From: Halosimplex rubrum
Lineage (GTDB): Archaea > Halobacteriota > Halobacteria > Halobacteriales > Haloarculaceae
Direction: 5' to 3'
DNA length: 64,000 nt
NCBI RefSeq assembly: GCF_013415885.1
Contig: NZ_CP058910.1
Coordinates: 1,984,001-2,048,000 of the forward strand
The position numbers and the translations under genes are program-made. The notes beneath the pieces were generated by a model, which was not told where the DNA came from, ran no database searches, and saw nothing but the letters and a program-made list of their open reading frames with translations. Positions 52,089 through 62,857 of the stretch are shown here, one piece after another (position 1 is the first letter of the stretch; every line of letters starts with the position of its first letter).

Positions 52089-52216
52089 GAAATCCCACCG
52101 GGTCTATTCCCCCCGTCCGTAATAAATGTCGCAGGTGCCGACCCGGAGGCGACGCGCCCGACGCGACGACGGTCGCGTGCCCCCGCTTGCGGTCCCGGTC
52201 GCCAACACGCGCGGCC

Positions 52217-52870
52217 CTACTCGTCGCCGACGGGCGTCCGCCGGAGTTCGTCGATCTGGTCGCGCAGCCGGCCGAGTTCGCTCTCCAACTCCTCCTGGCG
52301 GTCGATGAGCGCGCCGAGTTCCTCGGTGTTGACCGAGTAGTCGTGGTCGAGCGCGCTGTCCAGCGAGTCCGTCGTCGCCTGGACGAGATACGAGGCGAAC
52401 TGCAGCACCTCCTCGGGCGAGCCCTGGCCCTCGAACAGGTCCACTGCGCCCGATTTCGGCGTGTAGCTCACCACCGGGACCTCCGCCTCCCCGTGGTAGG
52501 TCGTCGTCGCTTCGAGCTCCGTCACCGGGTTGCGCCGCTCGCGGGTCTGCTCGGTGCGGACGACGCCGAACGGTTCGGCCAGCGCCGGGTAGGTGTCGCC
52601 CAGGTCCCGCAGTACGTCGGCGGCCTCGACGCCCAGCTGGGCCTCCACGTCGCCGTAGAACTGCTTGGAGCCGGACAGCGACAGCGCCACCGCGTAGAAG
52701 ACGTGCTGGTTGTTCTCCGCCAGGTCGCGGATGCGCTCGCGGACCGCCTCGTGGTCCCCCTCCAGCGTCGCCCGCTCCAGGTCGTCGAGCAGGGCGCGGG
52801 TCCCCTCCTCGCGTTCGAGGAACTCCTCGACGAGCACGCGGGGCATCGCCTGACTGTCGATCTCGTCCAT
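52217..52870 (-). CDS. Uncharacterised haloarchaeal protein with C-terminal coiled coil (217 aa)
   Basis: An acidic, cytoplasmic protein. Residues 1-75 are helical with LEREEGTRALLDDLERATLE. The middle carries TTYHGEAEVPVVSYTPKSGA, likely beta. The last 45 residues form a heptad-type helix (LGALIDRQEELESELGRLRD, then QIDELRRT), a good coiled coil. No catalytic motif and no family recognised. The ATG at 52870 is preferred to the in-frame start at 52894. It is followed on the same strand by the small wHTH gene 128 bases away. Confidence 0.7.
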   Translation of the reverse strand: MDEIDSQAMPRVLVEEFLEREEGTRALLDDLERATLEGDHEAVRERIRDLAENNQHVFYAVALSLSGSKQFYGDVEAQLGVEAADVLRDLGDTYPALAEPFGVVRTEQTRERRNPVTELEATTTYHGEAEVPVVSYTPKSGAVDLFEGQGSPEEVLQFASYLVQATTDSLDSALDHDYSVNTEELGALIDRQEELESELGRLRDQIDELRRTPVGDE

Positions 52871-52912
52871 ACCAGCCCATTCGCAGCCAGCCATATCGCT
52901 CTGGCGGACCCG

Positions 52913-53110
52913 CTACCCGAAGTCACCGCCCTCGACGCTCCCCCGCGAGAGGACGTGGACCGCCGCGAACACCGCTACCGCCAGGAACACACCGCTCGAC
53001 AGTCCGGACAGAATCGCCTGCGAGACGCCGACCACACCTCCGGCGACCCAGGCCCGTTGCAGTCTCGCGAGGGCTGGACGGGCGAGCGCGGCGAGGGCTA
53101 CGGCGCTCAC
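52913..53110 (-). CDS. Possible small membrane protein (65 aa)
   Basis: A GTG-start frame encoding Ala/Val-rich sequence with two hydrophobic stretches (WVAGGVVGVSQAILSG and GVFLAVAVFAAVHVL) and a polar end SRGSVEGGDFG. The N-terminal part with several arginines would face the cytoplasm. It lies between the coiled-coil protein gene and the tRNA-Asp repeat region. There is no strong ribosome site, so the call rests on composition and open frame only. Confidence 0.42.
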   Translation of the reverse strand: MSAVALAALARPALARLQRAWVAGGVVGVSQAILSGLSSGVFLAVAVFAAVHVLSRGSVEGGDFG

Positions 53111-53494
53111 CGACGGTGCAACCGCCGGGGAATCGACGGCTACGGAAGACGCCCGAGGCGGGACAGAGCGAGCGCGGCGCGTTCGCGAGGATCGAGAGAC
53201 GCCGCCGGCGTCTCTCGGGATTTGAACCCGAGCGAGACTCGCTGTCGCTCGTCTCGCGTGGTTCGAATCCCGTACTGCCGCTCCCCGATTTCGGGAGAGA
53301 CGCGGAGACGAGACTCCGTGTCGTGGAAATCGAAGAAGCGCCCGAGGCGGGATTTGAACCGGAATCAGACGTGCTCGCTCACGCCGTTCGCTGCGCGCGA
53401 CTGATAGGGTTCAAATCCGCCGTGAGGGAACTTTCGGAACCAACGGGCCGCTCGGCGATGAAACGCCTCGCTGGCCGTGTTGGTTCCGAAAAGA
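53111..53494. repeat. Repeat nest with partial tRNA-Asp 3' ends and hairpins
   Basis: 384 bases without a credible gene. The 3' end of tRNA-Asp (minus strand), seen on the plus strand as CGCCCGAGGCGGGA, recurs at 53150-53163 and 53339-53352; the second copy extends to GATTTGAACC, so it holds most of the T arm. Extra T-arm-like pieces stand at 53216-53230, 53260-53271 and 53407-53420, partly as inverted pairs. Hairpins: a perfect ten-pair stem at 53194-53216 and long arms 53431-53444 with 53479-53493. This looks like a worn integration site. An ORF across it gives the well-known false EAGFEP peptides. Confidence 0.7.
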
Positions 53495-53567
53495 CGCCCG
53501 AGGCGGGATTTGAACCCGCGTCACGACCGTGACAGGGTCGTATGATGGGCCACTACACCACCCGGGC
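53495..53567 (-). tRNA. tRNA-Asp (anticodon GTC)
   Basis: 73-base minus-strand cloverleaf without intron. Acceptor stem GCCCGGG (complement of 53561-53567) with CTCGGGC (complement of 53496-53502), with one G-T type pairing, and discriminator G at 53495, the Asp identity base. The anticodon stem ACGACC/GGTCGT holds loop CTGTCAC with anticodon GTC. The T arm has GGTTCAAATCC. The 3' end faces the repeat nest. Confidence 0.95.
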
Positions 53568-53847
53568 TACACTCACGTCTGGGAGGAACACACGGAAAAG
53601 GCTTTCCAGTTACGACGGCGCCTTCGCCCGATCGGACCGGATCGCGCGTGCCAATACCACCCGTACCCCAACACCTATGAAGGACTTCCGCGTATCCTGT
53701 GGCACGAACCGACAACGCCGCTGTCCCACGACGATTGCTCGCGATGCGAGTAGCTCCGCTCGGGAGACTTGGTAAGCGTTTTATAGCTCGCGGTTATAGG
53801 CGCCTGTAGTATCTCGTGACAGCAACTTCTCTCAGACAGGCCAACAC
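53568..53847. other. Intergenic region between tRNA-Asp and the RNA polymerase operon
   Basis: 280 bases. The left part must hold the tRNA-Asp promoter on the minus strand (GAAAGCCTTTTCC near 53600 is the only AT-rich candidate). The right end holds the TATA box of the rpoH operon. Short open frames here are not convincing. Confidence 0.4.
53777..53787 (+). promoter_or_regulatory. TATA box of the RNA polymerase operon
   Basis: CGTTTTATAG, about 65 bases before the rpoH ATG. A second AT-rich piece (GGTTATAGG) follows 12 bases later. If the first is used, the message has a leader of about 40 bases. Confidence 0.55.
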
Positions 53848-54084
53848 ATGGTAGACGTAAGCCAACACGAACTCGTCCCCGACCACACGGCCCTCGACGG
53901 CGATGAGATCGAGGGCGTACTCGAGGAGTACAACATCAAGAAAACCGACCTGCCGAAGATCAAGCGCACCGACCCCGCGATCCGCGACCTCGAAGCGGAC
54001 GTCGAGGCCGGCGACGTGGTCAAGGTGACACGGGACTCGCGAACGACCGACCGGGCAGTCGTATACCGACTCGTCGTAGAATAA
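53848..54084 (+). CDS. rpoH: DNA-directed RNA polymerase subunit H (Rpb5 C-terminal homologue)
   Basis: A 78-residue subunit: [20 protein letters not shown], then the conserved [20 protein letters not shown] and [20 protein letters not shown], with VVE at the end. This is the archaeal short form of Rpb5. It sits at the lower jaw of the polymerase. It starts the operon and is followed by rpoB2 after one base (TAA then ATG). Confidence 0.97.
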   Translation: MVDVSQHELVPDHTALDGDEIEGVLEEYNIKKTDLPKIKRTDPAIRDLEADVEAGDVVKVTRDSRTTDRAVVYRLVVE

Positions 54085-54085
54085 C

Positions 54086-55651
54086 ATGAACATTCAGGAC
54101 AGACGCGAGATATCGCGTGAGTATTTCTCGAGGGAACGGCTCGCAGAACACCACTTCCGCTCGTTCAACGCGTTCCTCAACCGGGGGATGCAGGAGGTCG
54201 TCGACGAGAAGGCGACCATCGAGACGGACATCGGCGACAAGGAGGGCGAGGAGCCCGTCTACGTCGAACTCGGCGACGTTCGGGTGGTCACCCCGCGCGT
54301 CCGGGAGGCGGACGGCTCCGAGGAGCTGCTCTACCCCCAGGAGGCCCGGCTCCGGAACATCACCTACGCCGCGCCCGTCTTCATGGAGATGGCGATCATC
54401 AAGGGCGGCGAGGAAGAAGAGGAGCGGGTCGTCGACCAGACCGAGACCAAGATCGGCCGCATGCCGGTCATGGTCGGCTCCGACAAGTGTAACATCGCCG
54501 GGTTCACGCGCGAGGAGCTGATCGACATCGGCGAGGACCCCGCCGACCCCGGCGGCTACTTCATCGTCAACGGCTCCGAGCGGGTGTTGATGACCAGCGA
54601 GGACCTCGCACCGAACAAGATCCTCGCCGAGACCGACACGAAGTACGGCGACACCATCGAGGTCGCCAAGACCTTCTCCCAGCGCCGGGGTTACCGCGCG
54701 CTGGTGCTCGTCGAGCGGACCCGCGACGGGCTGCTCGAAGTGTCGTTCCCGTCGGTGTCGGGGAGCATCAACTTCGTGACGCTGATCCGAGCGCTCGGGT
54801 TGGAATCGGACGAGGAGATCGTCCACCGCGTCTCCGAGGACCCGGAGATCGTGAAGTTCATGCTCGAGAACCTGGAGGCCGCCGAGGTCCAGACGACCGA
54901 GGAAGCCATCGAGGAACTCGGCAAGCGCGTCGCCTCCGGCCAGGGCAAGAACTACCAGCTCAAGCGCGCCAACTACGTCATCGACCGCTATCTCCTCCCG
55001 CACCTCCACGAGGACGGCGTCGAGGAGGAGGACGTGCGCATCAACAAGGCGTACTACCTCTGCCGGATGGCCGAGGCGTGTTTCGAACTCGCCCTCGACC
55101 GCCGGGACGCCGACGACAAGGACCACTACGCCAACAAGCGCCTGAAGGTCAGCGGCGACCTGATGAAGGACCTGTTCCGGACGGCGCTGAACAAGCTCGC
55201 CCGGGACGTGAAGTACCAGCTCGAACGCGCGAACATGCGCAACCGCCAGCTCTCCGTCTCGACGGTCGTTCGGTCGGACGTGCTGACCGAGCGCCTCGAG
55301 CACCCGATCGCGACGGGCAACTGGGTCGGCGGCCGCTCCGGCGTGAGCCAGCTGGTCGACCGGACCGACTACATGGGCGTGCTGTCGCACCTGCGGCGGC
55401 TTCGCTCGCCGCTCTCGCGCTCGCAACCGCACTTCGAGGCGCGGGACCTGCACGCGACCCAGTGGGGTCGCATCTGTCCCTCGGAGACGCCCGAGGGACC
55501 CAACTGTGGCCTGGTGAAGAACTTCGCGCAGGCGATGGAGCTCTCCCAGAACGTCGAGGACGAACAGGGACTGAAACAGGAACTGGCGGCGATGGGCGTC
55601 TCGGGCATCCCGGGCATCGAGTCCATCGACCAGCAGCCAGCGGACGACTAA
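54086..55651 (+). CDS. rpoB2: RNA polymerase subunit B'' (rpoB2)
   Basis: A 521-residue N-terminal half of the second-largest subunit, split in haloarchaea. It begins [20 protein letters not shown]. The lobe and protrusion include [20 protein letters not shown]. The fork region has [36 protein letters not shown], and the conserved [20 protein letters not shown] and LVKNFAQ. One base separates it from rpoB1. Confidence 0.97.
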   Translation: MNIQDRREISREYFSRERLAEHHFRSFNAFLNRGMQEVVDEKATIETDIGDKEGEEPVYVELGDVRVVTPRVREADGSEELLYPQEARLRNITYAAPVFMEMAIIKGGEEEEERVVDQTETKIGRMPVMVGSDKCNIAGFTREELIDIGEDPADPGGYFIVNGSERVLMTSEDLAPNKILAETDTKYGDTIEVAKTFSQRRGYRALVLVERTRDGLLEVSFPSVSGSINFVTLIRALGLESDEEIVHRVSEDPEIVKFMLENLEAAEVQTTEEAIEELGKRVASGQGKNYQLKRANYVIDRYLLPHLHEDGVEEEDVRINKAYYLCRMAEACFELALDRRDADDKDHYANKRLKVSGDLMKDLFRTALNKLARDVKYQLERANMRNRQLSVSTVVRSDVLTERLEHPIATGNWVGGRSGVSQLVDRTDYMGVLSHLRRLRSPLSRSQPHFEARDLHATQWGRICPSETPEGPNCGLVKNFAQAMELSQNVEDEQGLKQELAAMGVSGIPGIESIDQQPADD

Positions 55652-55652
55652 C

Positions 55653-57479
55653 ATGAGCCAGCAACGAGAAGCCAAAGTCTACGTCAACGGGAGCCTGGTC
55701 GGGACACACCCCGACCCGCATCAGCTCGCAGACCAGATCCGACAGGCCCGCCGCCGCGGCGACGTGAGCGAGATGGTCAACGTCTCGGTCAAGAACCGCA
55801 CGCGCGAGGTCATCGTCAACGCCGACGCCGGCCGCGCCCGGCGGCCCCTCCTCGTCATCGAGGACGGCGAACCGCTCGTCTCCGACGAGGAGGTCGAGGC
55901 CGTCACGGACGGCGACATCGAGTTCGAGGACCTCGTCGAACGCGGCTACATCGAGTTCATCGACGCCGAGGAGGAGGAGGACATCTACGTCGCGGTCAAC
56001 GAGGAGGAACTCGACGAGGACCACACCCACCTCGAAGTCGACCCGCAGCTGATGTTCGGTATCGGCGCGGGGATGATTCCCTACCCCGAACACAACGCCT
56101 CGCCCCGCATTACGATGGGGTCGGGGATGATCAAGCAGTCGCTGGGTCTGCCGAGCGCGAACTACCGGATCCGACCGGACACGCGCCAGCACCTGCTGCA
56201 CTACCCGCAGCTGTCGCTGGTCAAGACTCAGACCACCGAGCAGATCGGGTACGACGACCGCCCGGCCGCACAGAACTTCGTCGTCGCGGTCATGTCCTAC
56301 GAGGGGTTCAACATCGAGGACGCCCTGGTCATGAACAAGGGGTCGGTCGACCGGGGCCTCTCCCGGTCGCACTTCTTCCGCACCTACGAGGGCGAGGAGC
56401 GACGCTACCCCGGCGGCCAGGAGGACCACTTCGAGATCCCCGACGACGAGGTGCGGGGCGCCCGCGGCGAGGAGGCCTACACCCACCTCGACGAGGACGG
56501 CCTCGTCAACCCCGAGACCCACGTCGGCGAGAACGACGTGCTGCTCGGGAAGACCTCCCCGCCCCGGTTCCTCGAGGAGCCGGACGACATGGGCGGTCTC
56601 TCCCCGCAGAAACGGCGTGAGACCTCCGTGACGATGCGCTCGGGCGAATCGGGCGTCGTCGACACGGTGACGCTGATGGAGGGCGAGGACGGCTCGAAGC
56701 TCTCGAAGGTCTCGGTGCGCGACGAGCGCATCCCGGAACTGGGCGACAAGTTCGCCTCCCGGCACGGCCAGAAGGGCGTCGTCGGCCACATCGCGCCCCA
56801 GGAGGACATGCCCTTCACCGAACAGGGCGTCGTGCCGGACCTCATCATCAACCCGCACGCGCTGCCGTCGCGCATGACCGTCGGCCACATCCTCGAGATG
56901 ATCGGCGGGAAGGTCGGATCGCTGGAAGGCCGGCGCGTCGACGGGACCGCCTTCACCGGCGAGGACGAGGACGAACTCCGCGGCTCGCTGGAAGAGCACG
57001 GCTTCATGTCCAGCGGCAAGGAGATCATGTACTCGGGCATCACGGGCGAGCAGATCGAGGCCGAGATCTTCCTCGGGACCATCTTCTACCAGAAGCTCTA
57101 CCACATGGTCTCGAACAAGATCCACGCTCGCTCGCGCGGTCCGGTGCAGGTGCTGACCCGCCAGCCGACCGAGGGGCGCGCCCGCGAGGGCGGCCTCCGC
57201 GTCGGCGAGATGGAACGGGACGTGCTCATCGGCCACGGCGCCGCGATGGCGCTGAAGGAGCGACTGCTCGACGAGTCCGACCGCGAGTTCATCAACGTCT
57301 GCGGCGAGTGCGGGATGACGGCGGTCGAGAACGTCGAGCAACGGCGCGTCTACTGCCCCAACTGCGACGAGGAGACCGAGATTCACGAGGTCGAGATGAG
57401 CTACGCGTTCAAGCTCCTGCTCGACGAGATGAAGGCGCTCGGCATCGCGCCGCGCATCGAACTGGAGGACGCAGTCTAA
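55653..57479 (+). CDS. rpoB1: RNA polymerase subunit B' (rpoB1)
   Basis: A 608-residue C-terminal half of subunit B. It contains the hybrid-binding and wall regions with [20 protein letters not shown] (the acid near the active site), RVELGDK-like [20 protein letters not shown], and [20 protein letters not shown]. The clamp zinc site is [20 protein letters not shown] with PNCDEE. The end [20 protein letters not shown] is conserved. It begins one base after rpoB2 and ends one base before rpoA1. Confidence 0.97.
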   Translation: MSQQREAKVYVNGSLVGTHPDPHQLADQIRQARRRGDVSEMVNVSVKNRTREVIVNADAGRARRPLLVIEDGEPLVSDEEVEAVTDGDIEFEDLVERGYIEFIDAEEEEDIYVAVNEEELDEDHTHLEVDPQLMFGIGAGMIPYPEHNASPRITMGSGMIKQSLGLPSANYRIRPDTRQHLLHYPQLSLVKTQTTEQIGYDDRPAAQNFVVAVMSYEGFNIEDALVMNKGSVDRGLSRSHFFRTYEGEERRYPGGQEDHFEIPDDEVRGARGEEAYTHLDEDGLVNPETHVGENDVLLGKTSPPRFLEEPDDMGGLSPQKRRETSVTMRSGESGVVDTVTLMEGEDGSKLSKVSVRDERIPELGDKFASRHGQKGVVGHIAPQEDMPFTEQGVVPDLIINPHALPSRMTVGHILEMIGGKVGSLEGRRVDGTAFTGEDEDELRGSLEEHGFMSSGKEIMYSGITGEQIEAEIFLGTIFYQKLYHMVSNKIHARSRGPVQVLTRQPTEGRAREGGLRVGEMERDVLIGHGAAMALKERLLDESDREFINVCGECGMTAVENVEQRRVYCPNCDEETEIHEVEMSYAFKLLLDEMKALGIAPRIELEDAV

Positions 57480-57480
57480 C

Positions 57481-60400
57481 ATGTCCGAGCAAGGAACACC
57501 CCAGGAGATCGGTCAGATCAGCTTCGGGCTGATGGACCCCGAGGAGTACCGCGAGATGTCGGCCACGAAGGTCATCACGGCCGACACCTACGACGACGAC
57601 GGCTTCCCCATCGACATGGGTCTGATGGACCCCCGCCTGGGCGTCATCGACCCCGGGCTGGAGTGCAAGACCTGCGGCAAGCACTCCGGGTCCTGTAACG
57701 GCCACTTCGGCCACATCGAGCTGGCGGCGCCGGTCATCCACGTCGGCTTCGCGAAGCTCATCCGTCGCCTGCTGCGCGGGACCTGCCGCGAGTGTTCGCG
57801 CCTGACCCCCGTCGACGGCCGCCGCGAGGCCGACGCCGAGGACAAGGCCGAACAGCGCAAACGGGAGTATCGCGAGAAGCTCGAGCGGACCGCCGAGCTC
57901 AACGAGGACATGTCGGACGTGCTCAAGTCGGCCATCCGCGAGTGCCGCAAGGTCGACTACTGCCCGTACTGCGGCGCCAAGCAGTTCGACATCAAACACG
58001 AGAAGCCGACCACCTACTACGAGATCATCGAGGTGCCCCACGGCGAGCTCTCCAAGCGCCTCGAACGCGCGATGGACCCGCCTGAGGGCGAGGCCGTCCG
58101 GCCGAGCGACATCGCCGAGGAGCTCGACGACGGCGACTTCGAGGCCGACCGCATCCGCGAGCTGCTCTCGGGCACCTACCGGCCCGACCGCAACGACATC
58201 GAGCGCCTGAAGAATCTCGGGCGTGCGCTGGGTCGGCTCAACGACCTCGACGAACTCGAGGAGGACGTCAGCTCCGCGGCCGAGTACCTCGTCGAGGAGG
58301 ACATGGACAAGCTGATGCCCTCGGACATCCGCGACTGGTTCGAGGAGATCCCCGACGAGGACATCGAAGCGATCGGCATCAACCCCGACCGCTCCCGGCC
58401 GGAGTGGATGATCCTCACCGTCCTGCCGGTCCCGCCGGTGACGGCCCGTCCCTCCATCACGCTGGACAACGGCCAGCGCTCCGAGGACGACCTGACACAC
58501 AAGCTGGTCGACATCATCCGCATCAACCAGCGGTTCATGGAGAACCGTGAGGCGGGTGCGCCCCAGCTGATCATCGAGGACCTCTGGGAACTGCTGCAGT
58601 ACCACGTCACGACGTTCATGGACAACGAGATCTCGGGTACGCCGCCGGCCCGGCACCGCTCGGGCCGCCCGCTGAAGACGCTCTCCCAGCGCCTGAAGGG
58701 CAAGGAGGGTCGCTTCCGCGGCTCGCTCTCGGGCAAGCGCGTCAACTTCTCCGCGCGAACGGTCATCTCGCCGGACCCGACGCTGTCGCTCAACGAGGTC
58801 GGCGTCCCCGATCGCGTGGCGACCGAGATGACCCAGACGATGAACGTCAACGAGCGCAACCTAGAGGAGGCCCAGCGCTACGTGTCGAACGGGCCCGAGG
58901 TCCACCCGGGCGCCAATTACGTCCGCCGCCACGACGGTCGTCGCCTGAAGGTCACCGAGAAGAACTGCGAGGAGCTCGCCGAGAAGGTCGAGCCCGGCTG
59001 GGAAGTGTCCCGCCACCTCATCGACGGCGACATCGTGATCTTCAACCGGCAGCCGTCGCTGCACCGGATGTCCATCATGGCCCACGAGGTCGTGGTGATG
59101 CCGTACAAGACGTTCCGGCTGAACACGACGGTCTGCCCGCCGTACAACGCCGACTTCGACGGCGACGAGATGAACATGCACGCCCTGCAGAACGAGGAGG
59201 CCCGCGCGGAGGCGCGCGTTCTCATGCGCGTGCAGGAACAGATGCTCTCGCCGCGGTTCGGCGAGAACATCATCGGTGCCATCCAGGACCACATCACCGG
59301 GACCTACCTGCTGACCCACACGAACCCGCACTTCAACGAGACGCAGGCGCTGGACCTGCTGCGGGCGACCCGGATCGACGAGCTGCCCGAGGCGGACGGC
59401 GTCGACGACGGCGGCGCGGAGTACTGGACGGGCCGGACGCTGTTCTCGGAGCTGCTGCCAGACGACCTGAACGCGGAGTTCACCTCCTCGGCGGGCGACG
59501 AGGTCGTCATCGAGGACGGCCAGCTGCTCTCGGGGACCATCGACGAGGACGCGGTCGGCGGCTTCGGCGGCGAGGTCGTCGACACCATCGCCAAGGAGTA
59601 CTCGAAGACCCGCGCGCGCATCTTCGTCAACGAGGTGTCGACGCTGGCGATGCGCTCGATCATGCACTTCGGGTTCTCCATCAGTATCGACGACGAGTCG
59701 ATCCCGGCCGAAGCCGAGGGCCAGATCGACGAGGCCATCGACGACGCCTACAGCCGCGTCCAGAAGCTCATCGAGACCTACGAGGCCGGCGAGCTGGAGT
59801 CGCTGCCCGGCCGGTCGGTCGACGAGACCCTGGAGATGAAGATCATGTCGACGCTCTCGAAGGCCCGTGACACCGCAGGGGACATCGCCGAGGACCACTT
59901 CGGCGACGCGAACCCGGCGGTCGTCATGGCCGACTCGGGGGCGCGTGGCTCGATGCTGAACCTCACCCAGATGGCCGGCTGCGTCGGCCAGCAGGCGGTC
60001 CGCGGCGAGCGGATCAACCGCGGGTACGAGGACCGCACGCTTTCCCACTACAAGCCCAACGACCTCTCGGCGGAGGCCCACGGCTTCGTCGAGCACTCCT
60101 ACCGCAGCGGGCTCGAACCGCGGGAGTTCTTCTTCCACGCGATGGGCGGCCGCGAGGGGCTGGTCGACACGGCAGTCCGCACCTCGAAGTCCGGCTACCT
60201 GCAGCGCCGGCTCATCAACGCCCTGTCCGAGCTCGAAACGCAGTACGACGGGACGGTTCGCGACACCAGCGACACGATCGTCCAGTTCGAGTTCGGCGAG
60301 GACGGTACCTCCCCGGTCGAGGTCTCCTCGAACCAGGAGGGTCCGGCCGTCGACGTGGACCAGATCGTCGACCGCGTGGTCGACGCGGAGTTCGACTCCG

Positions 60401-60498
60401 AGGCCGACAAGGCGAAGTTCATCGAACGCGAGCCGGAGCCGACGAACATCTCCGAGCACGCCGACGACTGGTGGATGGAAGCGGCCGGGGGTGACTGA
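57481..60498 (+). CDS. rpoA1: RNA polymerase subunit A' (rpoA1)
   Basis: A 1005-residue larger part of the biggest subunit. Zinc sites: [20 protein letters not shown] near residue 60, then CRECSR and [11 protein letters not shown]. The clamp coil and rudder include [20 protein letters not shown]. The absolutely conserved catalytic motif is [20 protein letters not shown], whose three Asp residues bind Mg2+. It is a little longer than the common 970 or so, from acidic inserts near residues 220 and 640. The 3' end meets rpoA2 after two bases. Confidence 0.97.
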   Translation: MSEQGTPQEIGQISFGLMDPEEYREMSATKVITADTYDDDGFPIDMGLMDPRLGVIDPGLECKTCGKHSGSCNGHFGHIELAAPVIHVGFAKLIRRLLRGTCRECSRLTPVDGRREADAEDKAEQRKREYREKLERTAELNEDMSDVLKSAIRECRKVDYCPYCGAKQFDIKHEKPTTYYEIIEVPHGELSKRLERAMDPPEGEAVRPSDIAEELDDGDFEADRIRELLSGTYRPDRNDIERLKNLGRALGRLNDLDELEEDVSSAAEYLVEEDMDKLMPSDIRDWFEEIPDEDIEAIGINPDRSRPEWMILTVLPVPPVTARPSITLDNGQRSEDDLTHKLVDIIRINQRFMENREAGAPQLIIEDLWELLQYHVTTFMDNEISGTPPARHRSGRPLKTLSQRLKGKEGRFRGSLSGKRVNFSARTVISPDPTLSLNEVGVPDRVATEMTQTMNVNERNLEEAQRYVSNGPEVHPGANYVRRHDGRRLKVTEKNCEELAEKVEPGWEVSRHLIDGDIVIFNRQPSLHRMSIMAHEVVVMPYKTFRLNTTVCPPYNADFDGDEMNMHALQNEEARAEARVLMRVQEQMLSPRFGENIIGAIQDHITGTYLLTHTNPHFNETQALDLLRATRIDELPEADGVDDGGAEYWTGRTLFSELLPDDLNAEFTSSAGDEVVIEDGQLLSGTIDEDAVGGFGGEVVDTIAKEYSKTRARIFVNEVSTLAMRSIMHFGFSISIDDESIPAEAEGQIDEAIDDAYSRVQKLIETYEAGELESLPGRSVDETLEMKIMSTLSKARDTAGDIAEDHFGDANPAVVMADSGARGSMLNLTQMAGCVGQQAVRGERINRGYEDRTLSHYKPNDLSAEAHGFVEHSYRSGLEPREFFFHAMGGREGLVDTAVRTSKSGYLQRRLINALSELETQYDGTVRDTSDTIVQFEFGEDGTSPVEVSSNQEGPAVDVDQIVDRVVDAEFDSEADKAKFIEREPEPTNISEHADDWWMEAAGGD

Positions 60499-60500
60499 CC

Positions 60501-61706
60501 ATGGAGATCACCGAGGACGTGCGAGCCCTGGTCGAGGACACCGAGCTGCCGCGCCGGCTGAAAGACGACGTGTACGAGCGCCTCGAATCGCACGGCGACC
60601 TGACGCTCGAACAGGTTGACGACATCTCGAAGGCGGTCGAGAGCAAGTACGTCGACACCCGCGTCGACCCGCTCGACCCCGTCGGGACCGTCAGCGCCCA
60701 GTCCATCGGGGAACCCGGGACGCAGATGACGATGAACACCTTCCACTACGCGGGGGTCGCCGAGATCGACGTGACCCAGGGGCTGCCCCGGCTCATCGAG
60801 CTGGTCGACGCCCGGAAGGAGCCCGACACCCCGATGATGACGATCCACCTCGAGGACGAGTACGCCGAGGAGCGCGAGCGCGCTCACGAGGTCGTCTGGG
60901 GGATCGAGTCGACGAAGATCCTCCAGCTGGGGGACGTGTCGACGAACGTCGCCGACATGCTCGTCCAGGTCGACCTCAACGAGGACACTTTGGAGGAGCG
61001 GTGGCCGACCGCCGACAACCTCGAATCGGTCGTCACCGACATCGCCTCGACAATCGAGTCGAAGCTCGGCGTCGAGGTCCAGACCCCGGCGCCGACGGTC
61101 GTCCAGTTCGGCCCCGACGAGCCCAGCTACCGCGACCTGCTCCAGTTGGTCGAGGAGCTGCGCGACATCGTCTTCAAGGGGATCGAGGAGGTCTCCCGCG
61201 TCGTCATCCGCAAGGAGGAGACCGACGAGGGCGAGGAGTTCGTCCTCTACACCGAGGGGTCGGCCCTGGGCGACGTGCTCGGGCTCGACGGCGTGGACGC
61301 CTCGCGGACGACGTGTAACAACATCCACGAGATCCACCGCCAGCTCGGCATCGAGGCCGCCCGGGAGGCGATCATCAACGAGACGATGAACACGCTCGAA
61401 GAGCAGGGGCTCGACGACGTGAACATCCGCCACCTGATGCTCGTCGCGGACATCATGACCAACCGCGGCTCCATCGAGTCGATCGGTCGCCACGGCATCT
61501 CCGGCAACAAGGAGTCCGTGCTCGCCCGCGCGGCGTTCGAGGTGACGGTCAACCACCTGCTCGACGCCGCCATCCACGGCGAGGTCGACGACCTCAACGG
61601 CGTGACCGAGAACGTCATCGTCGGCAAGCCGATCAAGCTGGGCACCGGCGACGTGGACCTGCGGATGGCACCGGGGCGCGGCGACGGGGCCGAAGAGGCC
61701 GACTGA
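60501..61706 (+). CDS. rpoA2: RNA polymerase subunit A'' (rpoA2)
   Basis: A 401-residue C-terminal part of subunit A. It holds the trigger loop region with [20 protein letters not shown] (near residue 70), the bridge-helix-side [20 protein letters not shown], and the jaw/cleft end with [32 protein letters not shown] and [13 protein letters not shown]. It starts [20 protein letters not shown]. It completes the catalytic subunit together with rpoA1. Confidence 0.97.
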   Translation: MEITEDVRALVEDTELPRRLKDDVYERLESHGDLTLEQVDDISKAVESKYVDTRVDPLDPVGTVSAQSIGEPGTQMTMNTFHYAGVAEIDVTQGLPRLIELVDARKEPDTPMMTIHLEDEYAEERERAHEVVWGIESTKILQLGDVSTNVADMLVQVDLNEDTLEERWPTADNLESVVTDIASTIESKLGVEVQTPAPTVVQFGPDEPSYRDLLQLVEELRDIVFKGIEEVSRVVIRKEETDEGEEFVLYTEGSALGDVLGLDGVDASRTTCNNIHEIHRQLGIEAAREAIINETMNTLEEQGLDDVNIRHLMLVADIMTNRGSIESIGRHGISGNKESVLARAAFEVTVNHLLDAAIHGEVDDLNGVTENVIVGKPIKLGTGDVDLRMAPGRGDGAEEAD

Positions 61707-61722
61707 TGACGGACCGGGACGC

Positions 61723-62148
61723 ATGACCGTCACCCTCTCCGACGAGGCGATGCGACTCATCGCGCTGTTCGAGGACGAGACCGGCGCGACGGCCCGGGAC
61801 TGCGTCGTCGACGAGGAGTACGACCGGCTGGTCTTCCTCGTCGCCGCCGGCGAGATGGGCGAGGCCATCGGCCCGGGCGGCCAGCACGTCCAGTCGCTCG
61901 AAGGGCAGCTCGACCGCGAAATAAAGCTCGTCGAGGACGCGCCGACGGCGGAGGACTTCGTCGCCAGCGCGCTCTCGCCCGCGGCGGTGTACAACGTCAC
62001 CATCAGCCAGAACGACTCCACCGTCGCCTACGCCGAGGTGGCCGACGAGGACCGGGGCGCCGCCATCGGCAAGGGCGGCCGCAACATCGACGCCGCCCGC
62101 GAACTCGCCGCCCGTCACTTCGACATCGACGAGATCGAGCTGACGTAG
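61723..62148 (+). CDS. nusA: NusA-like transcription factor (KH domains)
   Basis: A 141-residue protein made of two KH domains. KH1 has the loop GEMGEAIGPGGQHVQSLEGQ, KH2 has GAAIGKGGRNIDAARELA. The S1 and N-terminal polymerase-binding parts of bacterial NusA are absent, as is usual in archaea. It probably binds nascent RNA at the polymerase. ATG 61723 lies 16 bases after rpoA2, in the same operon. Confidence 0.95.
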   Translation: MTVTLSDEAMRLIALFEDETGATARDCVVDEEYDRLVFLVAAGEMGEAIGPGGQHVQSLEGQLDREIKLVEDAPTAEDFVASALSPAAVYNVTISQNDSTVAYAEVADEDRGAAIGKGGRNIDAARELAARHFDIDEIELT

Positions 62149-62426
62149 GGCAGCGTCTCTTTTCCGCGAATCGCTTCACCGCTCGGATCTGACGACCGCC
62201 ACGGCGAAGCACCCGCGACGGTCCGCCGGTTCGCCGACTCCGGTTCCTCGGTTCGGAGACCCCGTTCACCGGCGCCCGGACACCCTCCGTGTGGACCGGT
62301 CGTCGGCACGGGACCCGCTCTCGGTGGGGCCGCCCGAGTCCAGCGACACCGGGCCACGTGGGAGCGTCACAGGCCACGCGCCGAAAGAGGACGCTTAAGT
62401 ACCTCCGTCGGGTATCCACGGCCACT
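62149..62426. other. Intergenic region upstream of rps12
   Basis: 278 bases. Near 62390-62400 stands GACGCTTAAGT, a TATA-like element about 29 bases before the rps12 ATG. GC-rich sequence before it has no convincing frame. Whether the upstream operon reads through cannot be told. Confidence 0.4.
62390..62400 (+). promoter_or_regulatory. TATA-like box for rps12-rps7
   Basis: GACGCTTAAGT, centred about 31 bases before the ATG of rps12. Suggests a separate, nearly leaderless transcript for the two ribosomal proteins. Confidence 0.5.
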
Positions 62427-62855
62427 ATGGCGAACGGCAAATACGCCGCCCGCAAACTGAAGAAGGACCGCCAACAGCATCGGTGGTCCGACTCCGACTA
62501 CGCGCGCCGCGAGCGGGGTCTCGGACAGAAGTCCGACCCGCTGGAGGGCGCGCCCCAGGGGCGTGGCATCGTCCTGGAGAAGGTCGGTATCGAAGCGAAA
62601 CAGCCCAACTCCGCGATCCGGAAGTGCGTCCGGGTCCAGCTCATCAAGAACGGGAAGCAGGTCACCGCGTTCTGTCCCGGTGACGGCGCCATCTCCTTCA
62701 TCGACGAGCACGACGAGGTCACCATCGCCGGCATCGGCGGTGCGAAGGGCCGCGCGATGGGCGACCTCTCGGGTGTCAACTACAAGGTCGAGAAGGTCAA
62801 CGGCGTCTCGATGATCGAACTCGTTCGCGGCAACGCGGAGAAACCGGTCCGATAA
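62427..62855 (+). CDS. rps12: Small ribosomal subunit protein uS12
   Basis: A 142-residue decoding-site protein. It begins [20 protein letters not shown]. The conserved [20 protein letters not shown] carries Lys/Arg residues known from streptomycin resistance positions. [20 protein letters not shown] and [20 protein letters not shown] complete the core. The basic ribosome-binding surface is retained despite the acidic proteome. It is followed by rps7 after two bases. Confidence 0.97.
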   Translation: MANGKYAARKLKKDRQQHRWSDSDYARRERGLGQKSDPLEGAPQGRGIVLEKVGIEAKQPNSAIRKCVRVQLIKNGKQVTAFCPGDGAISFIDEHDEVTIAGIGGAKGRAMGDLSGVNYKVEKVNGVSMIELVRGNAEKPVR

Positions 62856-62857
62856 TC

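Noticed and set aside
53116-53532. 138-codon plus-strand frame with repeated EAGFEP-like peptides
   Set aside because: These peptides are the known artefact of reading tRNA-Asp-like 3' ends in the wrong frame; the frame crosses the real tRNA and repeat copies.
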